A stretch of 64,000 bases of DNA from Mucilaginibacter yixingensis (GCF_041080815.1 NZ_CP160205.1:310001-374000); one strand, 5' to 3'. Positions 8,611 through 17,264 are shown, numbered from the stretch's first letter. A program made the numbers and translations. Notes: generated by a model not told the origin, from the sequence alone.

Positions 8611-9777
8611 TTACTGCTTTTCCTCCGCCAGTTCAGGAGCTGGCATCAGGCTAATACTGCCATCGTCCGTAATATTCAGCACCGATTCTGGGAAATCAGT
8701 CTGCGTAAGATATTTAATGCGGGCGATGACTTTGTTGGCCGTATCGCGCACCAAGCCATTAGCATGGGTTTGCTGGAGGGCGATGATACGTCCGTTAAGA
8801 AATTCGCCTTTGCGATTCACTTTTATTTTGAGTAGAGGAGCCAGCCCGCACACTCCGGCCACACTCACGCTGCGGTAAGTGCAAAAATTGCCCAGACTAT
8901 AAGCTATCATCCGTCCCTTGTAAACCTCCATGGCCCTGCATACGTGCGGGCCGTTGCCAAAAACCATATCCGCGCCGGCATCAATGGCGTTGTGGGCAAA
9001 GGCGTATACGTCGCCCCGTTTTTCGCCAATATAACTTTCCATCTGGCGGGGTACATGCTCGTAATCAACACCCTCGCCGCCGCCGTGAAAGGAGACGATC
9101 ACGATATCGCACTGTTTCTTCAGGTTGCCGATCACATTGGCAGCGTTCGGTAGATTTAATAAAGGCAGTACATTGGCATTAGGCGCAAATGCACAGAAAC
9201 CATAGCGCACGCCGTTAATGGTGAACACGGAAGTGGGGTGGGCCAGTAACCCACCATAATTTAAGCCGGCGCTATCCAGGTTGCGCATGGTGTTTTTGCG
9301 ACCGGCTTCATCAAAATCGCTTACATGGTTGTTGGCCATGCTCAGCACATCAAACCCCGCATCTTTCAGTACTTTTCTATAAGATGGCGGCATCCTGAAC
9401 AGGTAAGCCGTACTGCGCTGATGTAGTTTGTAATGTGCAGGTGGTACGCTGTCGCTCATTACGCCTTCCAGGTTGCCCATGGTTACATCGGCGCTACGCA
9501 GCTCGTCGGCAATGGCGGCAAAACTGTGGCGGGCGCTGTCTGGCGGCAAAGTGGCATCGGTAGGGTAGGCGGTGCCCAGCATAATATCGCCAACGGCAGC
9601 AATGACCAGGGTATCCGCCGGATTAGAGGCTACTGCTGTTTGGGCAGTATCTTTGGCCTGCGGCAATTTATGGGTATGATCTCCGGCAGTAGGTGTGTTG
9701 CTAACCTCGGGCTCGAAAAAGCAGGCCGAAAGCGAGCAAAGCGCCAGGAGGGTAGCTGATAATAAACGAAAGTTCAT
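8611..9777 (-). CDS. CapA-family lipoprotein (poly-gamma-glutamate capsule type)
   Basis: 388 residues. The N-terminus MNFRLLSATLLALCSLSACF carries a lipobox (LSAC, Cys19), so it should be a lipoprotein. Calcineurin-like metallophosphatase motifs of the CapA/PGA_cap family follow: AAVGDIMLG, MGNLEGVMSD, SMANNHVSDFDEAG, VSFHGGGEG, GNGPHVCRAMEVYKGRMIAYSLGNF. In Bacillus CapA acts in poly-gamma-glutamate export or anchoring, but stand-alone homologues without capB/C are frequent and their substrate is unknown. No cap genes lie nearby, so a capsule role should not be assumed. Confidence 0.88.
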   Translation of the reverse strand: MNFRLLSATLLALCSLSACFFEPEVSNTPTAGDHTHKLPQAKDTAQTAVASNPADTLVIAAVGDIMLGTAYPTDATLPPDSARHSFAAIADELRSADVTMGNLEGVMSDSVPPAHYKLHQRSTAYLFRMPPSYRKVLKDAGFDVLSMANNHVSDFDEAGRKNTMRNLDSAGLNYGGLLAHPTSVFTINGVRYGFCAFAPNANVLPLLNLPNAANVIGNLKKQCDIVIVSFHGGGEGVDYEHVPRQMESYIGEKRGDVYAFAHNAIDAGADMVFGNGPHVCRAMEVYKGRMIAYSLGNFCTYRSVSVAGVCGLAPLLKIKVNRKGEFLNGRIIALQQTHANGLVRDTANKVIARIKYLTQTDFPESVLNITDDGSISLMPAPELAEEKQ

Positions 9778-9780
9778 TGC

Positions 9781-9810
9781 AAAAAAAATCCCTCCGAATT
9801 TCGGAAGGAT
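9781..9810 (-). terminator. Terminator after NlpC/P60 gene
   Basis: On the minus strand ATCCTTCCGA pairs with TCGGAGGGAT around AAT (one mismatch), followed by eight T. It lies between the NlpC/P60 stop and the CapA start, so the two minus-strand genes are separate units. Confidence 0.75.
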
Positions 9811-9828
9811 CTGTTTATGTTTTGTGAT

Positions 9829-10410
9829 TTAGTTGTTATCCTTGTCATCCGAGCTTTCCGTCGTCAGTTCCTCTTTCAATGAGGCCAGCATGCGGCCACC
9901 TTTATAAAAGTAACGGCTATAGTAAGCATCATTAATATTGCTGATGGCCACACCTCTTGACGATGCATGAGCAAAACGGCCATTACCTAAATAAATACCA
10001 ACGTGAGAGATGCTGCGGCTGTGAATCTTGAAGAAAACCAGATCGCCTTGACGCAGGTCGTCTTTAGAAACCGGATCAACCATGCTGAAGATATCGCGTG
10101 AGTTACGTTTGATATCCAGGTTAAATACTTTCTCGTAAAGTTCTTTGGTGAAGGCAGAGCAATCAATACCTTTTCTTGATGAACCGCCAAAACGGTAAGG
10201 GGTGCCAATCCAATCGTAAACAAATTGGAACAGCTTTACATTTGAGGTAGCGTTAACGGCTACACCCATTATTTGTGAAAGATAATCTTTTGCTAAACTT
10301 TCCTGCTCGTCGCCTGGTTTGTCGGCTGTCTGAACTGGCACGCTCTTTGTTTGAGCCTGGGCGAATAAAACACTGATAAATAGTGCAATAGTAAGAGCAG
10401 TTTTCCTCAT
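9829..10410 (-). CDS. NlpC/P60 (C40) peptidoglycan endopeptidase
   Basis: 193 residues with a signal peptide (MRKTALTIALFISVLFAQAQ). The C40 cysteine peptidase domain spans about residues 58-180, with catalytic Cys84 in GIDCSAFTKELY, His136 in SHVGIYLG and His148 in RFAHASS, all present, so it should be active. Such enzymes cut the gamma-D-Glu-diamino acid bond in muropeptides during wall remodelling. The C-terminus is acidic (ELTTESSDDKDNN). It is single-gene, with its own promoter and terminator. Confidence 0.92.
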   Translation of the reverse strand: MRKTALTIALFISVLFAQAQTKSVPVQTADKPGDEQESLAKDYLSQIMGVAVNATSNVKLFQFVYDWIGTPYRFGGSSRKGIDCSAFTKELYEKVFNLDIKRNSRDIFSMVDPVSKDDLRQGDLVFFKIHSRSISHVGIYLGNGRFAHASSRGVAISNINDAYYSRYFYKGGRMLASLKEELTTESSDDKDNN

Positions 10411-10481
10411 TAATCCTTAGTCTTTTCGGGTTAATCCTCCAGGGTGTTTACTTAATTAGACGCCTGTTTCTATTGTGCCGA

Positions 10482-10512
10482 CAAAACTATACAAATTTTT
10501 GATACTACCAAA
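10482..10512 (-). promoter_or_regulatory. Promoter of NlpC/P60 gene
   Basis: On the minus strand TTTG (10512-10509), 19-base spacer, TAGTTTTG (10489-10482). Full Bacteroidota-type match, leaving a leader of roughly 70 bases. Confidence 0.75.
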
Positions 10513-10821
10513 TGTGGAAAGGTATTTTTAACGTTACCTTAACATTAAATAGTTTTAAACATGTGTCAATAAAGTTTCTTGAAAAGAAAGATTGTTGACT
10601 GTTTTTATCGCTATAAAAAAAATCTGACAAAAAATCCTTTTCAAAGAAAATTAGGTAAGCTAACACCAATACAACACTAAATTAATATGCATGCATAGTC
10701 TGCCAAATCTTATTTTGTTATGAATTGAATTGGCAAAAAGCCTGTTGTTGAGTAAAGTTATCAGTAAAGGGTAATCTTTTATAACAAATCAATTGCGTTT
10801 CGATTTTTTGCCGGATATATT
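10513..10821. other. Intergenic stretch between divergent genes
   Basis: A/T-rich with no ORF or strong repeat. It holds the upstream sides of the two divergent promoters. I see nothing else in it. Confidence 0.5.
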
Positions 10822-10829
10822 TAGATTTG
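10822..10829 (+). promoter_or_regulatory. -7 box of pdhA
   Basis: TAGATTTG followed by CGC, 38 bases before the pdhA ATG. No TTTG at the ideal distance; TTG at 10793 is 26 bases upstream, longer than usual. Confidence 0.55.
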
Positions 10830-10867
10830 CGCTTTCTACTCAAAAAAGAAAATTGATCGTTTAACAA

Positions 10868-11863
10868 ATGGGTTCAATCGCTATTACAAAAGATACCTAC
10901 CTGATGTGGTATGAGTCAATGCTGCTAATGCGCAGGTTCGAAGAAAAATCAGGACAACTATACGGACAACAGAAGATCAGAGGTTTTTGCCACCTGTACA
11001 TTGGACAGGAAGCCGTTTTGGCTGGCGCTATGTCTGTATTAAGACATGAAGACGCTATGATTACCGCTTACCGCGATCATGCCCACGCCCTGGCAAAAGG
11101 TACCACACCTAATGCTGTTATGGCCGAGTTGTATGGTAAAGCTACCGGTTGCTCTAAAGGTAAAGGCGGATCAATGCACATGTTTGATAAAGAAAACCAT
11201 TTCTACGGTGGTCACGGTATTGTTGGCGGTCAGGTTCCACTGGGTGCCGGTATCGCTTTCGCCGAAAAATATAAAGGTACCGACAACTTATCTGTAGCCT
11301 ACATGGGCGACGGTGCCGTACGTCAGGGTGCGCTTACCGAAACGTTTAACATGGCTGCGCTGTGGAAACTGCCGGTAATTTTTGTTTGCGAGAACAATGG
11401 TTATGCAATGGGTACTTCAGTAGAGCGTACCACTGTACAAACCGATATCTATAAATTAGGTTTACCTTATGGTATCCCATCTTCACCGGTTGATGGTATG
11501 GATCCGGTAGCTGTTCACAACGCTATGGACGAAGCCGCTCAGCGCGCACGTGCCGGCGAAGGTCCAACCTTCCTGGAAATGCGTACTTACCGTTACAAAG
11601 GTCACTCTATGTCTGACCCTCAGAAATACCGTACCAAAGAAGAGCTGGAAAGCTACAAAGCAAAAGATCCTCTTGAGGCGGTAAAACAAACCATCCTGAA
11701 AGAGAAATATGCTGATGAGGCTTGGTTTGATGAGATGGATGCTAAAATTAAAGCGATTGTAGACGAGTCAGTTAAATTTGCTGAAGAGTCTCCATGGCCG
11801 GAAGCTTCTGAACTTTATACCGATGTGTACGTACAGAAAGATTATCCGTACATTCGCGACTAG
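10868..11863 (+). CDS. pdhA: Pyruvate dehydrogenase E1 component, alpha subunit
   Basis: 331 residues, the usual size of a bacterial E1-alpha. The thiamine diphosphate motif is AYMGDGAVRQGALTETFNMAALWKLPVIFVCENN (GDG...NN). GHGIVGGQVPLGAGIAFA and the regulated-serine region YRYKGHSMSDPQKYRTKEE are also present. It decarboxylates pyruvate and acetylates the E2 lipoyl groups. E2 follows 48 bases downstream, but no E1-beta gene is beside them, so pdhB must lie elsewhere, an arrangement I recall from other Bacteroidota. pdhA and pdhC probably share one transcript. Confidence 0.96.
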   Translation: MGSIAITKDTYLMWYESMLLMRRFEEKSGQLYGQQKIRGFCHLYIGQEAVLAGAMSVLRHEDAMITAYRDHAHALAKGTTPNAVMAELYGKATGCSKGKGGSMHMFDKENHFYGGHGIVGGQVPLGAGIAFAEKYKGTDNLSVAYMGDGAVRQGALTETFNMAALWKLPVIFVCENNGYAMGTSVERTTVQTDIYKLGLPYGIPSSPVDGMDPVAVHNAMDEAAQRARAGEGPTFLEMRTYRYKGHSMSDPQKYRTKEELESYKAKDPLEAVKQTILKEKYADEAWFDEMDAKIKAIVDESVKFAEESPWPEASELYTDVYVQKDYPYIRD

Positions 11864-11911
11864 TCCCATTTCATTCATCAATCAAGTAAAAACAACTCCA
11901 TCAAATAATAT

Positions 11912-13552
11912 ATGGCTGAAGTAGTTAAAATGCCTAAAATGAGCGACACCATGACCGAAGGTGTGTTTGCTAAATGGCATAAAAAAGTTGGCGACCAGGT
12001 AAAATCGGGTGATGTGCTGGCCGAGGTAGAAACCGATAAAGCCACTATGGACCTCGAATCATACAATGACGGCGTATTGCTGTACATTGGTGTTCAAGAA
12101 GGTGGCGCTGCTCCTGTTGACAGCGTAATTGCTGTTATTGGTAAAGCAGGCGAAGATTATAAAGCTGCTTTAGATGCGGCTAGTTCTGGCGCCCCTGCTG
12201 CCGAAGAAAAGAAAGAAGCTGCACCTGCCGCACAAGCTAACGCTGCTCCTGCTGCACCAAAAGTAGATACCTCAAGCATCCCGGCTACGGTTATCCGCAT
12301 GCCATTGCTGAGCGATACCATGACCGAGGGTACCATTGAAAAATGGAACTTCAAAGTGGGTGATACTGTTAAATCTGACGACTCACTGGCAGACGTTGCT
12401 ACCGATAAAGCTACCATGGAAGTGGTAGGTTATGAGGCCGGCACCCTGCTGTACATTGGTGTTAAAGAAGGCGAAGCCGCTAAAGTAAACGATATTATTG
12501 CCATTGTTGGTAAAGCCGGTACCGATGTTACCCCGCTGTTGCAAGCTGGTAACGATGCACCTGCACCTGCCGCCGCTGAACAGAAAGCTGAGGCACCTGC
12601 CGCTGCTCCGGCTGCCCAGGAAGCTGCCGCCTCATCTGATGATGACAGCCGTGTAAAAGCTTCTCCGCTGGCCCGCAAAATGGCTAAAGATAAAGGTATC
12701 AATCTGAACGATGTTAAAGGCTCTGCCGAAGGCGGCCGCATTGTGAAGAAAGATATTGAAGATTACAAACCGTCTGCTGCTGCTCCTGCACAGGCCGCTG
12801 CTGCTGCACCTGCTGCCGGCGCTCCTGCTAAAGCAGAAAAAGCGATCACCCTGCCAACCTTTACCGGCGAGGAGAAATTCAGCGAGCGTCCGGTTACACA
12901 GATGCGTAAGGCTATAAGCCGTCGTCTGTCTGAAAGCTTGTTCACTGCGCCGCATTTCTACGTAACCATGTCTATCGATATGGATTCGGCTATTGCTGCA
13001 CGTAACAAAATGAACGAGTATGCGCCGGTTAAAATTTCATTTAACGACCTGGTGGTTAAAGCCTGTGCCGTTGCTTTGAGACAACACCCTGCCATCAACT
13101 CATCATTCCTGGGCGATAAGATCCGCACTAACGAGCACGTACACGTTGGCGTTGCCGTAGCGGTTGACGAAGGCCTGCTGGTACCGGTTATCAAATTTGC
13201 CGATGGCAAATCACTGAGCCACATCTCTGTAGAGGTGAAAGACTTTGCCGGTAAAGCCAAAAACAAAAAACTGCAACCAGCAGAAATGGAAGGTTCTACC
13301 TTTACCATCTCTAACCTGGGTATGTTTGGTGTAGATGAGTTTACAGCTATCATTAACACTCCTAACGCCTGTATCCTGGCGGTTAGCGGTATCCAACAAG
13401 TTCCGGTTGTTAAAAATGGTGCTGTAGTACCAGGTAACGTTATGAAAGTTACCCTGAGCTCAGACCACCGCGTGGTTGACGGCGCCCTGGCTGCTGCCTT
13501 CCTGCAAACACTGAAACAACTGCTGGAAGAGCCGGTGCGTTTACTGGTGTAA
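11912..13552 (+). CDS. pdhC: Dihydrolipoamide acetyltransferase (PDH E2), two lipoyl domains
   Basis: 546 residues. Two lipoyl domains carry Lys43 (ETDKATMDLE) and Lys166 (ATDKATMEVV), each followed by an Ala/Pro-rich flexible linker. The peripheral subunit-binding domain (VKASPLARKMAKDKGINLND, near 250) docks E1/E3. The catalytic domain (about 310-546) ends with SDHRVVDGALAA, containing the active-site His and Asp. It transfers acetyl groups from lipoamide to CoA. The TMTEG signature in both lipoyl domains is typical of the PDH rather than OGDH class. E3 is not in the window. Confidence 0.96.
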   Translation: MAEVVKMPKMSDTMTEGVFAKWHKKVGDQVKSGDVLAEVETDKATMDLESYNDGVLLYIGVQEGGAAPVDSVIAVIGKAGEDYKAALDAASSGAPAAEEKKEAAPAAQANAAPAAPKVDTSSIPATVIRMPLLSDTMTEGTIEKWNFKVGDTVKSDDSLADVATDKATMEVVGYEAGTLLYIGVKEGEAAKVNDIIAIVGKAGTDVTPLLQAGNDAPAPAAAEQKAEAPAAAPAAQEAAASSDDDSRVKASPLARKMAKDKGINLNDVKGSAEGGRIVKKDIEDYKPSAAAPAQAAAAAPAAGAPAKAEKAITLPTFTGEEKFSERPVTQMRKAISRRLSESLFTAPHFYVTMSIDMDSAIAARNKMNEYAPVKISFNDLVVKACAVALRQHPAINSSFLGDKIRTNEHVHVGVAVAVDEGLLVPVIKFADGKSLSHISVEVKDFAGKAKNKKLQPAEMEGSTFTISNLGMFGVDEFTAIINTPNACILAVSGIQQVPVVKNGAVVPGNVMKVTLSSDHRVVDGALAAAFLQTLKQLLEEPVRLLV

Positions 13553-13590
13553 TTCTTTCAAGAGATTCAAGAATTTAGAATCAAGATATA

Positions 13591-13627
13591 AGAGCGATGG
13601 GTTTTCCCCTCGCTCTTTTTTGTTTTT
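13591..13627 (+). terminator. Terminator after pdhA-pdhC
   Basis: AGAGCGATGGG pairs with CCCCTCGCTCT (one mismatch) over a TTTT loop, followed by a T run. Confidence 0.8.
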
Positions 13628-13630
13628 ATT

Positions 13631-13669
13631 GAACCGGGATTTATAGGATTTTAAGGATTGACAGGATGC
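13631..13669. repeat. Dispersed repeat, 'AACC(A/G)GGATT...ACAGGAT' family
   Basis: GAACCGGGATTTATAGGATT then AAGGATTGACAGGAT: a second member of the family at 8230 and 32073. Confidence 0.55.
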
Positions 13670-13683
13670 TATTATAAAGAATT

Positions 13684-13803
13684 TGTCATTGCGAGCTGGT
13701 TTGTGAGGGGCTTGAGCGCGAAGCAATCTCGTCGCATGGTACACGAGCGACGAGATTGCTTCGTCACCCATGCGCACAGCCCTTGCTGTTCCTCGCAATG
13801 ACA
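13684..13803. repeat. Long inverted repeat, 'TGTCATTGCGAG' family
   Basis: 120 bases bounded by TGTCATTGCGAG and CTCGCAATGACA. Inner arms GCGAAGCAATCTCGTCGC and GCGACGAGATTGCTTCG also pair. It sits between pdhC and modE. No transposase. Members recur at 16423, 45328, 51509, 56418 and 61175. Confidence 0.85.
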
Positions 13804-13893
13804 ATAACGGCTTTTGAATTAAAGCTATAGAAGACTTCTCGGGGCAGTATGTTCTTTTAACTCGCCACCATCCGGCTACTCACATTTTATTGC

Positions 13894-13900
13894 TATTTTG
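13894..13900 (+). promoter_or_regulatory. -7-like box abutting the modE-like start
   Basis: TATTTTG, the one-base-shorter form TAnTTTG, then CGTT and ATG. Same 4-base spacing as the other leaderless candidates. Confidence 0.5.
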
Positions 13901-13904
13901 CGTT

Positions 13905-14270
13905 ATGCCGCCATCATTTAAATATAACGGAAAGCTTTGGATCGAAAATGGCACCGAGCGCTTGCTGGGGCCGGGTAGGGTAGAGCTGCTGGAGCGTATC
14001 CAGCAAACGGGTTCTATACGGCAGGCAGCCATGCAAATGCAAATGTCATACCGGCAGGCCTGGCAAATAGTGGCTCATCTGAACACCCAATTTGGTGAGC
14101 CAATAGTGGTGTCGCATCGCGGCGGTAAGGGCGGTGGTTACGCCGAAATTACTCCTAAAGGACTCGCCGTTATGAAAATCTTTCGCGATTTCCACCAGCA
14201 GTTTCATGCGTTTTTGGATGCTCATACTCAGGAGCTAATTGCCAATCTGACAACATCAGTAGAAAAATAA
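13905..14270 (+). CDS. ModE-like winged-helix regulator, DNA-binding domain only
   Basis: 121 residues, corresponding to the N-terminal DNA-binding half of E. coli ModE. The helix-turn-helix is GSIRQAAMQMQMSYRQAWQIV (about 37-57) and the wing SHRGGKGGGYAEITPKG (about 71-87). The C-terminal MOP molybdate-binding domains are absent, so effector sensing would need another protein, or may not occur. A frame extends to 13890, but MPPSFKYNGKLWIENG matches family N-termini. The next gene is a TonB receptor with a ModE-type palindrome between them. It should repress or activate that receptor according to molybdate or tungstate; the ligand is inferred. Confidence 0.88.
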   Translation: MPPSFKYNGKLWIENGTERLLGPGRVELLERIQQTGSIRQAAMQMQMSYRQAWQIVAHLNTQFGEPIVVSHRGGKGGGYAEITPKGLAVMKIFRDFHQQFHAFLDAHTQELIANLTTSVEK

Positions 14271-14311
14271 TGCAAAACAATTAATGTTTTCTGCACTTTT
14301 TTCTCGACTTT

Positions 14312-14335
14312 CGTTATTCACAACCGTGAATAACG
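14312..14335. promoter_or_regulatory. Predicted ModE operator
   Basis: CGTTATTCAC - AACC - GTGAATAACG: perfect 10-bp arms around 4 bases, ending 13 bases before the receptor ATG. The outer pattern CGTTAT-N12-ATAACG over 24 bases equals that of the E. coli modA operator as I remember it. Its closeness to the start codon suits repression. Confidence 0.75.
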
Positions 14336-14348
14336 CTTTAACACTTTT

Positions 14349-16346
14349 ATGAAATCAACCTGTACAACATTCGTCGCAATCCTCTTGTCGGCAGGCTTTG
14401 CCCGTGCACAGCAACCAGACACCAGCAAGCACATTTTTTCCCTCGGTGAAGTCACCATTAAAGGCCACCGCGATACCCTGAAAAGCAACCATCTTGACGC
14501 CGCGGCCATCAGCAAATTTAACCGCCTGGATGTGTCGCATGCGCTTAACCTGTTGCCGGGCGTTACGCTTTCGGCCGTAGGCCAACGTAATGAATCGGCC
14601 GTTAACGTTCGCGGTTTTGACCTGCGCCAGGTTCCCGTTTACCTGGATGGTATGCCGCTTTACGTACCGTATGACGGTTACGTAGATCTGGCCCGCTACA
14701 CCACTTTTAACCTGTCCGAAATTCAGGTAGCCAAAGGCTACTCGTCTGTATTATATGGTCCAAATGCCGAGGGCGGTGCCATCAACCTGATTACCCGCAG
14801 ACCAGTCAACGCATTTGAGGCCAATGCCGTTGCCGGCTGGCTAAGCGGCGGCTATCGCTTAAATACCAACATCGGCTCTAAGCTGGGTAAGTTTTACTAC
14901 CAGGTATCGGCATCGCAGTTGAAGCAGAACTGGTACCCTATGTCGGGCAGTTTCACACCGGTTAAGAATGAAGACGGCGGCCATCGCGATAACTCTTACC
15001 GTAACGATGTTGGCGTGAGCGGCAAAGTTGGCTTTACGCCCGACAGCACGCAGGAATATGCGGTTGGCTACAGCTACCAGCACGGTCAAAAAGGAACCCC
15101 GGTTTATGCAGGTTCTGACCCGCTGAACTCGCTATTTAAAAGTCCGCGCTATTGGAAATGGCCGTTCTGGAATACCCAAAGCTTATACTTTTTGAGCAAT
15201 AACAAGTTTGGCAGCAACAATAAACTCAGCACACGCTGGTATTACAACAAGTTTGATAACGAGACTGATAGCTATGATGATGTAACCTATACCACCATTA
15301 GCAAGCCTTATGCTTTCCAGAGCATTTATAACGATTACACGCTGGGTGCCAGTCTGGTATTTGAGAATACATCTATCAAAAAAAACAATTTCAGCATAGC
15401 TGCGCATTATAAAGAAGATGTGCACCACGAGCACAATATTAGTCAGCCCACCCTGCGTGATGCCGACAACAACTATACTGTTGGTGCCGAAGATACCTAT
15501 CACCTAACCCCGGCGTTGAAAGTTAACGCAGGCGTAAGCTTTATGCGCCGCAGTAACGACGGTGCACAGAGTTACAACAGCTCTACCAAAACCGTTTTTG
15601 ATCAACCGTCAGGCAGCAACAATGCCTGGAACCTGCAAGGTTTGGTGCAGTATGATCTCGATGCCACCAACGCCATCAGCTTTTCGGTAGCGCGTAAAAC
15701 CAGGTTCGCTACCATAAAAGACCGCTACTCCTATAAATTAGGCACAGCTATCCCTAACCCCGATCTGAAAGCAGAAGACGCCCTGAATTATGATCTGACC
15801 TATCATGGTTCCGCCAATGGAAAAGTTTTCTATGAGGTATCAGGCTTCTACAGCAAAATCAATAACAGCATCCAAACGGTAAACAACGTTTTCTTTGATG
15901 CTACCACTAACACCAATCTTGCACAGGTGCAAAACGTAGGCAAGGCCGAGTATTACGGCGCCGAAGCAGGCATCGGCTATCAGCCAATCAAACAATTGCG
16001 CTTAGATGCTAACTATACCCATCTGGTACGTAACAACCTGAGCAGCCCAACCGTATATTTTACCGATGTGCCGAAAGACAAAGTTTTTGCCTCGGCAGAA
16101 TACCATCCTTTAAACAAACTGTATGTGTTGGCGTCGGAAGAATATAATTCATCTCGCTACAGCACTAGCTACGGTACCACCGTAGGCGGTTTTTATTTGA
16201 CCAATGCCAAAGCGCATTTGGTGCTGCAAAAAGGCTTCTCGGTAGAGGCAGGCGTAAACAACATCTTTGATCGCAATTACCAGTTAACTGAGGGTTACCC
16301 GGAGGTAGGTCGTAATTATTTTGCCAATATCATTTTTAACTACTAA
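14349..16346 (+). CDS. TonB-dependent receptor, probable ModE target
   Basis: 665 residues with a signal peptide (MKSTCTTFVAILLSAGFARA). A plug domain follows without a CarboxypepD_reg domain: FSLGEVTIKGHRD, LNLLPGVTLSAVGQRNESAV, VRGFDLRQVPVYLDGMPLYV, YGPNAEGGAINLIT. The rest is a 22-strand-type barrel ending in FANIIFNY with a terminal aromatic. It lies 78 bases after modE with the operator between. Small-ligand receptors of this size import chelated metals or small molecules. A molybdate or tungstate chelate is inferred from the regulator alone; no ABC transporter (modABC) is adjacent. Confidence 0.9.
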   Translation: MKSTCTTFVAILLSAGFARAQQPDTSKHIFSLGEVTIKGHRDTLKSNHLDAAAISKFNRLDVSHALNLLPGVTLSAVGQRNESAVNVRGFDLRQVPVYLDGMPLYVPYDGYVDLARYTTFNLSEIQVAKGYSSVLYGPNAEGGAINLITRRPVNAFEANAVAGWLSGGYRLNTNIGSKLGKFYYQVSASQLKQNWYPMSGSFTPVKNEDGGHRDNSYRNDVGVSGKVGFTPDSTQEYAVGYSYQHGQKGTPVYAGSDPLNSLFKSPRYWKWPFWNTQSLYFLSNNKFGSNNKLSTRWYYNKFDNETDSYDDVTYTTISKPYAFQSIYNDYTLGASLVFENTSIKKNNFSIAAHYKEDVHHEHNISQPTLRDADNNYTVGAEDTYHLTPALKVNAGVSFMRRSNDGAQSYNSSTKTVFDQPSGSNNAWNLQGLVQYDLDATNAISFSVARKTRFATIKDRYSYKLGTAIPNPDLKAEDALNYDLTYHGSANGKVFYEVSGFYSKINNSIQTVNNVFFDATTNTNLAQVQNVGKAEYYGAEAGIGYQPIKQLRLDANYTHLVRNNLSSPTVYFTDVPKDKVFASAEYHPLNKLYVLASEEYNSSRYSTSYGTTVGGFYLTNAKAHLVLQKGFSVEAGVNNIFDRNYQLTEGYPEVGRNYFANIIFNY

Positions 16347-16370
16347 ACAGTATCGGCTGTTGTGAAATAA

Positions 16371-16405
16371 GGAGTGATGGGCGATGCCTGTCGCTCTTTT
16401 TTTGT
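16371..16405 (+). terminator. Terminator after TonB receptor
   Basis: GAGTGATGGGC pairs with GCCTGTCGCTC using three G-U pairs, followed by seven T. Confidence 0.65.
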
Positions 16406-16422
16406 TTCGATTTTTTTCCTGC

Positions 16423-16536
16423 TGTCATTTCGACCAACGGGAGAAATCTTATCCCCCGTGCTTTCCTATATGGTATGTCAATTGTATAAGATTTTTCCTC
16501 ACCCTATAGCAGTCCCGTCGGTTCGTCGAAATGACA
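16423..16536. repeat. Long inverted repeat, 'TGTCATTNCGA' family
   Basis: 114 bases from TGTCATTTCGACCAACGGGA to TCGGTTCGTCGAAATGACA, with inner arms GAGAAATCTTAT and ATAAGATTTTTC. Its right end is 9 bases before the -7 box of the next gene, so that gene's -33 region lies within the repeat. Confidence 0.8.
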
Positions 16537-16545
16537 ATAGGGTAT

Positions 16546-16553
16546 TATATTTG
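16546..16553 (+). promoter_or_regulatory. -7 box abutting SMUG2-like start (leaderless type)
   Basis: TATATTTG, then TGAT, then ATG at 16558. Confidence 0.65.
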
Positions 16554-16557
16554 TGAT

Positions 16558-17259
16558 ATGACCTTCGCCCAAAAGATCATCAATTTTAACGAACACCTCA
16601 CGTACACCGGCCTGGCACTGCCGCCGGGTATCGGTATTATGAATCCGTTTGCGGGAGATATGTCGCAGGCTGAAACAGTGCGGGCTATTGGCAGGGCATT
16701 TTACCAGAAATATTATAATGATGAAGAGCGCCGGCACCTTATCCTGGGTATTAACCCGGGCAGATTTGGGGCGGGGCTAACGGGCATTCCGTTTACCGAT
16801 CCAAAACGGTTAAGAACCGAGTGCGATCTGCATTTCAATATTCCTGACGCTCACGAGCCATCGTCGGTGTTTATTTATGAGATGATCAACGCCTTTGGCG
16901 GACCAGAAGCCTTTTATAAAAAGATCCACATCAATTCGGCTTTCCCACTGGGCTTTGTGCAAATGAAGAATGGCAAAGAGGTAAACTATAACTACTACGA
17001 TAGCAAAGCGCTGATTGATGCCGTGCGGCCAGCCATTATAGAGAACATCCAAAAGCAAATTGCCATGGGTGTTTATACCGATGTGTGCTTTTGCTTTGGC
17101 ACCGGCAAAAATTACGAGTTTTTAAACAAGCTGAACCAGCAGTATAACTTTTTTGGCAAAATGGTGCCTCTGGAGCATCCGCGGTTTATTATGCAATATA
17201 AGAGCAAAAGCAAGCAGAAATACATTGATAAATACCTCGAAGCATTCCACTCCGTATAA
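16558..17259 (+). CDS. SMUG2-type uracil-DNA glycosylase family protein
   Basis: 233 residues, similar to the SMUG2 (formerly DUF4918) branch of the uracil-DNA glycosylase superfamily common in Bacteroidota. Visible are the active-site loop LILGINPGRFGAGLTGIPFTD (about residues 61-81) and, near the end, LEHPRFIMQYK (HP-x-R in place of the classical HPSP loop). INSAFPLGF lies between. It would excise uracil or oxidised pyrimidines from DNA. The frame opens at 16531 inside the upstream repeat, but MTFAQKIINFNEHL at 16558 is the natural start, 4 bases after a -7 box. Confidence 0.85.
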   Translation: MTFAQKIINFNEHLTYTGLALPPGIGIMNPFAGDMSQAETVRAIGRAFYQKYYNDEERRHLILGINPGRFGAGLTGIPFTDPKRLRTECDLHFNIPDAHEPSSVFIYEMINAFGGPEAFYKKIHINSAFPLGFVQMKNGKEVNYNYYDSKALIDAVRPAIIENIQKQIAMGVYTDVCFCFGTGKNYEFLNKLNQQYNFFGKMVPLEHPRFIMQYKSKSKQKYIDKYLEAFHSV

Positions 17260-17264
17260 CAGAA

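Noticed and set aside
8611..9777. Capsule biosynthesis locus
   Set aside because: Only a CapA-like protein is present, without capB or capC, so no capsule function is claimed.
13541..13804. Minus-strand frame between pdhC and modE
   Set aside because: It is formed by the inverted repeat and the terminator; the protein is low in any family pattern.
16531..16557. Longer N-terminus for the SMUG2-like protein
   Set aside because: It starts inside the repeat and would cover the -7 box; MTFAQK at 16558 is better supported.
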